In this document: in pieces, positions 55,819 to 64,000 of the stretch | Layout of the letters: each line of letters opens with the position of its first letter | Numbering within the stretch: position 1 is the stretch's first letter | Source of the DNA: Codonopsis lanceolata | Taxonomy: Eukaryota; Streptophyta; Magnoliopsida; Asterales; Campanulaceae | Direction of reading: 5' to 3' | Assembly: GCA_013146195.2 (NCBI GenBank) | Contig: CM028379.1 | Span: 110,788,168-110,852,167 of the forward strand | Length of the DNA: 64,000 bases | The notes under the pieces: generated by a model | The model's database searches: none | Told to the model about the DNA's origin: nothing | Seen by the model: only the letters and a program-made list of their open reading frames with translations | Position numbers and translations under genes: made by a program

Positions 55819-57660
55819 ATCATTATACTTCAACTCTTATGCTCCATGTAATTCATGCATTTCATGCAACTCATATAATTAGTATATTCATAGCCGTGCA
55901 TATTGGTTAATAAAACGACTATTGCAGTACATATGATTACTAATCCAATCATACATATTCATAACACAACCAAGAAGTATACTCGTAAGTTCCCATCGTG
56001 ATAATTTTCTAAATAATGGCAATTCTAACAAATTACAAGGTTCGTATATCCACTATACTCGCCTAACAACATTTTCATAGTAAATCCAAGGAAAAGAGGT
56101 AATATTCACTCTAGTACCCACAACCATCAAAACTCCGTAAGATCTATTATTATCTTAACCAAAAATCTCGTCTTCGACAAAACGCACACGAAATACCCTC
56201 GCGTGGTAACGACACTCTATTAGCCGCGATAAAATGGTATACCCATCCGTAATAGTCTTAACTCGTCTCATAATCACCAAGTCGTCAACCGTGCGATTCG
56301 AGCGTATCCTACTTGCATAAAAATCACGCAATAATGTATAATTATATTACTTACAAGATTACACATATCTCTATTGTGTATACAAATTCAATGCACCACT
56401 AGTAAATACTACTAGTAAACATTATCATATATTCATTCTTTATATATGTATAGCATAGCCATCTATATAGACTTACATAACCACATTTCCATACTATAAT
56501 TGATTGTCTACCGACAAATCAAGATTCAACCAAAACCGTAAACTAATCCCATACCGGGACATCCTCCTCGATCATATCTATAAACCGAGGAAACCAAACA
56601 TCAATAAATCTCAACACACAATGCAATGTATGCATAAATGCATATGAGCTACCGATACAACGTGTACTCATAACAACGATAATAACAACCATAATATCTG
56701 TATAAGGAATTACCTCCTATCTCGGCTAGGTCTCAAAACTCCGCAATGGCCAACCACCACGCGCGCACACAATCTCAAACTCTAGGTCGTCTATCACCAT
56801 CTCACTAAGAGTCATTAGACCACTTATTAGCACTCTTAGACTCGTTAATCCTCAACTTAAGGAAATCCTTTCTAATGTGATCACCACCACATGCAAACAC
56901 TTGCCTGCATTACTCCAACACCTATGCTCGGTGTTTCATTCCCAAACAAAATCTATTTAACAATTTATCACTTCGTCGCCTATGACTATAGGTAAAAGCA
57001 TCACTCCGCTTAGTAGACTATGGATTTGCCCATACAACTTTATGAGGTGCTAACTGCCCTCTAAGTACATCATAATCCTTAACCGTTTTCGAGGTCCTCT
57101 CCCGAGCATATCCCTCGATATCGAACTCTATCTCATACGTATGGTCCACAGTCCATCGATAAACCGCAAGCTGTAATAGAATAAATTGCCTATAATATTT
57201 TATCCTTGATCCTTAACTCTTTCACAATTCATGGAGTCTTCCTAGTCTCATCCGGTACTAAGTGCTCTACTCTAATGAGCTAACTCTGTGAACATCACTA
57301 AAGATTAAACTGCAATCATATCTACCAGTTCTAACGTAAGGAGTTATATCTTCTCCTTTTCTAAATCACTACAGGAATACTATGTGCCTTGAACTCTTAC
57401 AAGACGTTCTTCCACACTCTTGGCACATCCTGCTGTCCCCAATAATCTCATACAATTCCCACCAATAATCCGGTGGACTCTCAAACATGGGTACTACTAA
57501 TACTACCTTATACTCATCAACACCGTCACCTCTACTAATGCCAGGACCCATTCTAGTTTCAACCGTCTTAACATAGAATAACTCTCGGCGTGAAGATATA
57601 GCAAATCACACAAAACCAACCCCCAAACTAGGCCAAGGAACCTATCTGGCAGACAGCTAA
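55819..57660 (-). other. Internal region of the base gypsy element, decayed gag area
   Basis: On the minus strand, decayed fragments read YWWELYEIIGDSRM (57369-57551, gypsy gag core style) and VFACGGDHIRKDF (about 56870-56910, like a damaged zinc knuckle). No protease, RT or integrase motif is visible in what remains, so pol is deleted or unrecognisable. Confidence 0.45.
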
Positions 57661-57680
57661 CCAATAAGCTCTGATACCAA
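57661..57680 (-). other. Primer-binding site of the base gypsy element, tRNA-iMet type
   Basis: Minus strand reads TTGGTATCAGAGCTTATTGG, one base after the LTR end TCACA. Confidence 0.88.
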
Positions 57681-58970
57681 CTGTGACCACCCGACCCAGA
57701 TCCCAATATGAGACCCCAAGGTCGTGCCGTCAGAACACACAATTAATAAGCAAAGGGTAAGGATATAACAGCTATACGCCAATGACTCAACAAATGCGGA
57801 AGCGAATAACTTAAATGGACCCGAGCTAACAAGCTCCAAAATACAAAACAACCAAAGAGATAGTTAAATCTCTCGGCCCAAAAATTCGACGCACGTGACG
57901 CAACATTGGGCACATACTACAAACCCCCTGTTACAATTATAAACAATATATAACCAAGTCATCGACGATGTTACAGCCGGAACCCAACATTAACTAAGTC
58001 TACAACTCTAGTCTACACACTCTACGGCTAAACATGACGAAGTACAACTACCAACAATAATATTACTCTAGATGGAATAAATACGAAATTAAATAAACAT
58101 GGCTCGACTAACATTTGTCGGCTCACAAAAACCAAGTACTAATAATTTACAAGTACAAGAACCAATAAAAACACAAGCTTTACTACCCATAGTGAAGTAT
58201 ATATAACTTCACTTCCCAAACGTCCTTTCCAATAAACTAACGTTACAAGATGTAAATAGTAGCAACCTTCACCTAGAACCACGCGTTCTATCGTAGACTC
58301 GGCGGATTTCTTCGTATTACTAGCTCGGTACGAATCTAAGGAAAACAAAGTAAACGAGTAAGTCATAAAGACTTAGTAAGCTACTAAAGATGCAATGTCA
58401 TGGCATGACATATGCTCAAATAAAACATGTACATCTCATGTCATACTTATGATATAACATTTCATGGTATAATCTTCAACATAAACCAAATTTTCATCCA
58501 TAGTCACATGGAACATAGTTCTACAAAATTTATCATGAAGTAATCCATATCAAATAGAATATGATTCTCAATTCCAATATGTGTAGCATGTTATTTCCAC
58601 ACTTTCACTTATCATCAAACCACCATTCACATAACCCAATTATACCATGAGTCTCATAATTCTTCATTTAACACAACTCATATAATAATTCATATATGGG
58701 AGACTATTGTTTCCATTCTAATCATGAATAACATGTTATATTTTTAGTATAACATCATATCATCAAAATCATCATTTCATTAGCATGTTATATTTCTATT
58801 ATAACATTTCATCAAGTCATCATCATCTCATGTAGATCATATCATTAACCATGTAGCACAACAATTCATATAAGTGCTCATAAAATAACCACATAAGAGA
58901 GAGAGAAGATGATTCCTTTTCCGAATCCGCTGTGTAGCTCCTGCAAAACACGTGCAACCAAATTTGTCCA

Positions 58971-58993
58971 CGATATCCCTTTCGTGGATATCG
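58971..58993 (-). promoter_or_regulatory. Third conserved hairpin, 5' LTR
   Basis: CGATATCC / GGATATCG arms, 7-nt loop, perfect. Confidence 0.7.
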
Positions 58994-59117
58994 ACATCCC
59001 CAAAACAATCCCTGTTTAGGATCCATAGCTATCAAAGGTAGATGTATTACTCTAGTAATGATCAGCTACATCCCCACCGTGGCCATCGATGGAGGGGTGT
59101 GTGCAAACCCGGTGCGG

Positions 59118-59165
59118 TGATCCATTGTCATCACGAATCCCAGAATTCGTGAAGACAATGCATCG
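59118..59165 (-). promoter_or_regulatory. Conserved 48-nt stem-loop, base element 5' LTR
   Basis: Outer stem CGATGCATTG / CAATGGATCA and perfect inner stem TCACGAAT / ATTCGTGA around TCTGGG. Confidence 0.7.
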
Positions 59166-60784
59166 TCCTGCCAAAAAACTCAAACCAAAAATCGCTAGCT
59201 GGACTCAAACACAAGCACATGTAATATATACTCGCATGCTCAACCAAAGGAAAAGTACAACACACCATACTAATCCAATCAGGTAGATATTTACTTATAA
59301 ATCACATAGTTATGCATTTCTATGCTAACTAACACAAAAACACATTAGAGCATTAATATTAAGTCTCTAATACCCAAGTGTTCTTAATACACTTAAAAAC
59401 GCTCGGAGGCTTAACCTCCATCAAAACTACCCCAAATTGCGTAGGATTTCAATATGTGATTCTCTATATTCGTATAAATCCATAATCGACTCCGTTGAGT
59501 CATTTTTACTCTTTTCAAATTTGAAGGCATGGAAGCTATTTGCATCATAGTCCTCCTATCATTCATTAGCTAATATTCATGGCTAAGTTCTCAAGGTTAG
59601 CAACATTGTGCAACCCAACATAATCCATATCTTCCCAACAAAATCCCCAAAAAATGGTTCATAGATCAACCCTTGACATTTAGAGTTCATCATCACATTT
59701 CAAGCAAGCATCTCAATTTAGCATTTAATCAAGCATGCTTTCATAAAAAATAACCATTTATCTTAACAAGATGTAATTTCATCTTGCATGCTCATAACCA
59801 AGATATAAATTCATCTAGCATGCTCATAACCTTCAATTCATGAATTAGAGTTGAACAACATACTATTATATGCATAAAAGTTAACTCAACCCAATAAAGT
59901 TAAACATTACATTTTAATCATATAATTTATAGTGATAATCCATAGTGATAATCCATTATTCATGCTCACAGCCAAATATAGAAGTCAATCAAGTATACTT
60001 CCAAACTTCCAAACATATATCCATGTATAATTCCAATAATTCATAATATCCAATAAAAACTCTAAAATTCATACATATCATCAATAACCCATTTATTACA
60101 TCAACATATAGTAAAACCCTAGGTTTTTGGGAAATTATATACCCATCATTCTCAAGTCCAAACTCACAAAATGAAGCTTAATAACATATTTCATTAAACA
60201 TAGAAAGCATCCTATTCATGCTTCTAACAAGTTCACTCTTCAAAAATCCAAAACTCAAAATAAAATCACACACAACATACATGTGTACTCATTGACTTCA
60301 AATAGCAAGTCTCTTTGTTTTCCTTAGGGTCAATGAGCACAAAATCCATAGTAAGAGGAGTATAGTAGCTTACTTGACTTGGATGAAAACTCCAAAGATT
60401 CAAAATCCGATCAGTGAGTTGTTCTACTCGTCGAGTGTTTCACGAATCCGAAGTTTGGAGGCGATCTAACGGTCGGATCTTCATGGATTGGAGGAAGAAG
60501 AAGCTAGGGCTTCAAAGCCCCCTTGTCTCCCAACACTCTCTCACTCTATACGTATGAAATGAAGGGGAAGAATGAAGGGATTTTTTGAATTCTACAAGGG
60601 GATTAGGCTATATATACTTCCCCAACTAATGAGGTCAGAAATGGGATTTCCATGTTACAATTAGTGAATGTTAGATGTAATCAACCACTAATCCAACCTT
60701 AATTAACTCCCCAAACATGTTAGGACATGATTAGGACTAAGTATGAGGGTTAGGAAGGGTTTAGAGGAGGTTTAATGAGGGTAG

Positions 60785-61253
60785 TATTGATTATTAGAAT
60801 ATGCTTCTTGATAATTTAATTATCACCTTGCATATTCTATATATGTTGATTTGCTTGCCCCTATTACAAGTGAATCATCACAAGTGGCTAAAAGGTCTGC
60901 GTACCGGTTAGTGTGGCAACTTGCATGATTTCACATAGGTCTTAGATTCGGTATGACCTGATCTAGTCCTACCTTTCTATATGATGATCAAAACAGACCA
61001 GCACTTCAGAATGCACTCAGCACCGGAAGACCTGCAGCTATGTCAAACAGCCTTCAGTGATAAATAGATCAGAATATTCTTAAGACTCATCACCGGCAGA
61101 CATGCTACATGTTATAATGGTCTCACCGGTAGACATCAGTTCTCCTGAATCGGAAGACTTGTTTCCACTGGCTCGAAGCATTCCACCAGCAGACTTTAAA
61201 ATCTGCACGTGCTACAGAGAAAAGTCAAGAAGCTGCTCTAATCAAGATAAATA
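60785..61253. other. Unassigned segment with repeated CACCGG-N-AGAC motifs
   Basis: Five variants of CACCGGNAGAC occur at about 61038-61195 (CACCGGAAGACC, CACCGGCAGACA, CACCGGTAGACA and two looser ones). The reverse motif occurs in the solo LTR at 32576-33839. It is probably a fragment of a related LTR. It replaces the start of the family A 5' LTR. No coding. Confidence 0.5.
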
Positions 61254-61777
61254 TGTAAAACCCTAAAATGTTGCTTGATTGTTCTATGCATGAATTCATA
61301 CATTGATAATCATCCTAAGCATGTTCATTTAGCTCCCGTATATGTTTAGAGTCTATAGCATGATCGTTGATGTCGTTTGAGATGCATGTATGCACTTTTC
61401 TTTCGCGAGATGCTTTGAATCTCGGGTTTAAGACTTATGTTGTAACTTCATGGATTATTGTTAAAGGGCATTTAAAACATCATTAACATGCCTTGGATGT
61501 TTGTTAGATGCTAGTTGCATCGACGGTTTAGTTGCTAGTTGGATTCTAGCGAAAACCCTTTTCAGTTTCACTTTTCGATTAGTCGTTCGGGCGAGTTACG
61601 CTGAGTTCTTGGCCCTGTTTTGATGAGTTTTGAGACTTGATTCCTTTGGTTATAGATTGGAGGACATTAAGGTTGAATTGTAGACCATTTTTGGTTTGGA
61701 AGGACTCGAGAACGCACGCGGGAGAGGCCGGGATCGAGCAAGGAAAGCAGAAAACCCTAAATGCTGAAATAGGGGTG

Positions 61778-61813
61778 ATGCGGTCGCATCACCTTAAGGC
61801 CAAGCGACCGCAA
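61778..61813 (+). promoter_or_regulatory. GC-rich stem-loop in the family C LTR
   Basis: Arms ATGCGGTCGC and GCGACCGCAA (9 of 10 pairs) around a 16-nt loop, matching 39083-39118 of family A. Confidence 0.65.
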
Positions 61814-62791
61814 GGGGTCAATTCCAGAAAGTCGAATTTTTGCCTCTTTTTCTGATCTGTCCGAAAGTTTCACTTATTAAAACCATTTTAAACCTATTCT
61901 AACCCTACTTACTTATCTTAATACTAATCCTAAACACCTATTAGAGTATTAGGGGCTAATTAGTGAGGTAATTAGAGGATTTAATCCCCATATAAAAACC
62001 CCAATCTGCCGCTCATTCTCTCCCTAGTTCGGCCAGCAGAAGTCGACTTCCCCCTTTCTCTCTTCTTGCAATTTCTGGGAGCACTCAAAGGGCTTGAGAG
62101 AGAGAGCTTGAGAAGGAGATTCGTGGGTCTTGAAGGGCTGAGCTTGGAGGCCATTAATGGAGTCTTCTTCTTCCCCATTTCATCTTCAAGGTTGAAGAAA
62201 GAGTTGAGGAGAAACATCATCTCTAGGGCACGAATTCTCACCATTGTTAGGGCTAAGGTTTGGTAAGTTTCTACCTTTCTTCTTCTTCTTTTTAGGCTCC
62301 ATTGACCCTAGGGAATCAACCATGTGTGCTATGTGGGTCAATGGAAGCCATTGTTAGGGTTTCTAGAAATGTATGAACCCTAGGATTTCAAGTTTATGTT
62401 AGAGCTTGATTGGCCTATGTGAGACCATGTCTATGTGAAATTCATGTTCTAAATTGCCTATTGAACTTGATTATGTTGATTTTTCATGAAGATTGATGTT
62501 AGTTTGGTTGAGATGCTTGGAGGGTGATTTGCCATAATTTGGTTTTAGCTTGCAATCTAATGATGTTAGCTTGATTAATATGTTTTACAAGCTTAATAGA
62601 ACATATTGAACCATGTTGTGAATTTTAATCATGAATTGAATGTTATGATTGGTATGATGACTTGGATGATATTATGCACAAGATGGCTAAATTATTCTAA
62701 GTTTCATTGTTAATTAGTTTGTTGGGTTTATATGAGTATATATTACTTGTGCTTGGGTTTTAAGTCCGATGCATTGAGTCTTTGGTGGGGA

Positions 62792-62839
62792 CGATACATC
62801 GTCTTCACGAATTATGGGATTCGTGATCGCGATGTATCG
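62792..62839 (+). promoter_or_regulatory. Conserved 48-nt stem-loop, family C
   Basis: Perfect outer stem CGATACATCG / CGATGTATCG and perfect inner stem TCACGAAT / ATTCGTGA around TATGGG. The outer stem differs from families A and B by paired changes. Confidence 0.8.
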
Positions 62840-62956
62840 CCGTGCGGTTGCACACACCCCTCCATCGATGGCCACGGTGGGGAAGTAGTTTATCTTAGTT
62901 GTAGTAATACATGACTTTGATAACTATGGAACTCGGCGGAGGCGTCTCGGGGACGT

Positions 62957-62978
62957 CGATATCTACGAGAGGATATCG
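62957..62978 (+). promoter_or_regulatory. Third conserved hairpin, family C
   Basis: CGATATCT / GGATATCG arms (one T-G wobble), 6-nt loop. Confidence 0.65.
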
Positions 62979-64000
62979 AGGGCACATAAGGGTTTTGCGT
63001 GTTTTTTGCGGGGAGCGACACGGAGGAATTTCGGTAATGGTATCATACCCCTTATATATATGAACTGTTTCACAAGTGCTTAAGTAAATAACGTGCTTGG
63101 TGAATTTGGATATGATATGATGTTTGTGTTGGTTTCTTACATGTTATACTTAATAGATAACATATTGATTTAAGTTGTTAAGCATATATGCTACCACATG
63201 AATATTATGGGAATGTTGTTTTATGCCAAAGGTATAATTATTGTTGTTTAGGACTAAAATGCCTTGACATGGATTTATGATGAGATGTTATACTTTAACG
63301 ATAACATATTTATTTAATGTCGAGCATGGATGCCATGACATGAATTTATATACGGTTATTTCATGACGATAGCATGACATATTTTATGATTGAGCATTAT
63401 GCCATGATAGGAAGTTATGGTTAGTAACTTACTAAGTCATTGTGACTTACTTTTATTTGTTGGTTGTGTTTCCCTAGATCCGAGTCGCTCGAGCGGATCC
63501 AAGTAAATCCCGAAGGCTACGTTGGCAAGGAATTCTTTTGGAAAGGTTGTTACATAGTTGTTCATTTTGCTTTTGGTGAGGTCGTTGGGAAGAATGAAGT
63601 TATGTAAACTTCATTATTGGGTAGCAAACCTTTATGTGCATTGAATGATGTAATTATATTGCTAGATATTCTTTTGGCAGCCAACAAGTAGAAGTCGTGC
63701 TTGATGTATGTTGGTAGTTAAACTTTCATATGTTTTTGGTTGTTAGTACTTATTATTATTAGTACTCATGTTGTTGGTAGCCGACAAGTTTTAGTCGCGC
63801 TTGGTTTATTGGTGAAAAATGTTTAGCATGCTATATTGCTAGTTATTAATATGTTTGTTCTCCGGCATGTGTTTAGCCGTTGAGTTGTTAGACTAGAGTC
63901 TTAGACTTAGTTTAATGTTGGGTTCCGGCCGTAGTTTCGCCGATGACTTGGTTTTATTTTATGCTATATATTTGAATTGCATAACAGGGAGTTTGTTCTA

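Larger units (their letters stand above)
32248..60784 (-). mobile_element. Ty3/gypsy element with about 4-kb family A LTRs, carrying nested insertions
   Basis: Minus-strand order is 5' LTR (60784-57682, start missing), tRNA-Met PBS (57680-57661), internal region, purine tract (52524-52508) and 3' LTR (52507-49534, 34484-33840, 32575-32248). Very long LTRs beginning TGTAATACCCC, ending in TCACA and followed by TTGGTATCAGAGC fit the Tekay/Del chromovirus style, though no pol is left to prove the lineage. Insertions: LINE 53702-55818, solo LTR 32576-33839, gag-only element 34485-49533. Without these it is about 10 kb. Confidence 0.85.
57682..60784 (-). repeat. 5' LTR of the base gypsy element, truncated
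   Basis: Matches the 3' LTR continuously from the LTR end to GTTTAATGAGGGTAG on the plus strand at 60784. The first 800 or so bases of the LTR, including its TG start and the GC stem-loop, are missing beyond that point. It gives the uninterrupted sites for the TCTAG and ATGAG insertions. Confidence 0.9.
61254..64000 (+). mobile_element. Family C long LTR, cut by the window end
   Basis: Starts TGTAAAACCCTAAAATG and shows the same internal order as families A and B: GC stem-loop (61778-61813), TATA (about 61988), donor (about 62263), 48-nt stem-loop (62792), third hairpin (62957), a TAAGTC/GACTTA palindrome (63433), then GGGTTCCGGCCGTAG near 63925. By comparison with family A, roughly 0.2 kb of the LTR lies beyond the window. 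Whether it is solo or part of an element cannot be told. Confidence 0.8.

Overview
The window is nuclear DNA of a flowering plant, probably a eudicot with a large, repeat-rich genome. The evidence is one plant gene with spliceosomal introns (a patellin, on the minus strand at about 20.3-22.5 kb) set in a dense pile of plant-type transposons: Ty1/copia, Ty3/gypsy, an L1-type LINE, a Mutator-like element, Stowaway and Tourist MITEs and a Helitron end. I see no rRNA, tRNA, CRISPR or bacterial-type operon.

Layout. 1-8.5 kb: a decayed Ty1/copia element of Sirevirus type (gag, protease, integrase, RT, RNase H, an extra 3' ORF and the 3' LTR). 8.5-9.75 kb: degenerate tandem repeats ending in a Helitron 3' terminus. 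9.75-14.1 kb: AT-rich intergenic DNA with a Stowaway MITE and a Tourist MITE. 14.1-15.7 kb: a complete non-autonomous MULE with a 9-bp target duplication. 16-19.4 kb: a copia remnant, a decayed hAT-like element with a fold-back inside it, and GA-rich repeats. 20.3-22.5 kb: the patellin gene. 23.4-31.2 kb: a Tat/Ogre-type gypsy element (LTR arms in inverted orientation, PBS, leader, gag) interrupted by a 4.0-kb solo LTR.

32.2-60.8 kb is one nested composite. A minus-strand gypsy element with about 4-kb LTRs (called family A here) forms the base: 5' LTR 57682-60784, tRNA-Met PBS, an internal region without a usable pol, and a 3' LTR split over 52507-49534, 34484-33840 and 32575-32248. Its 3' LTR was hit by a 1.26-kb solo LTR (duplication TCTAG) and by a 15-kb LTR element carrying only a gag-like gene (duplication ATGAG). 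A family A solo LTR (38319-47080) then landed in that gag-only element, and a 4.8-kb solo LTR of a second family (B, duplication AATTG) landed in that. The base element also holds a 5'-truncated LINE (53702-55818). From 61254 to the window end is a third related long LTR (family C).

The most interesting signal is in the long LTRs of families A, B and C. These have diverged over most of their length, yet each keeps a set of stem-loops. One is exactly 48 nt in all six copies and shows compensatory base changes in its stem. A second keeps the stem but with different sequence. A third, upstream of the TATA box in A and C, keeps a 16-nt loop length. A splice donor and acceptor that could bound a leader intron are also conserved in families A and B; C keeps only the donor. 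This suggests a conserved structured module in these LTRs that I do not recognise.
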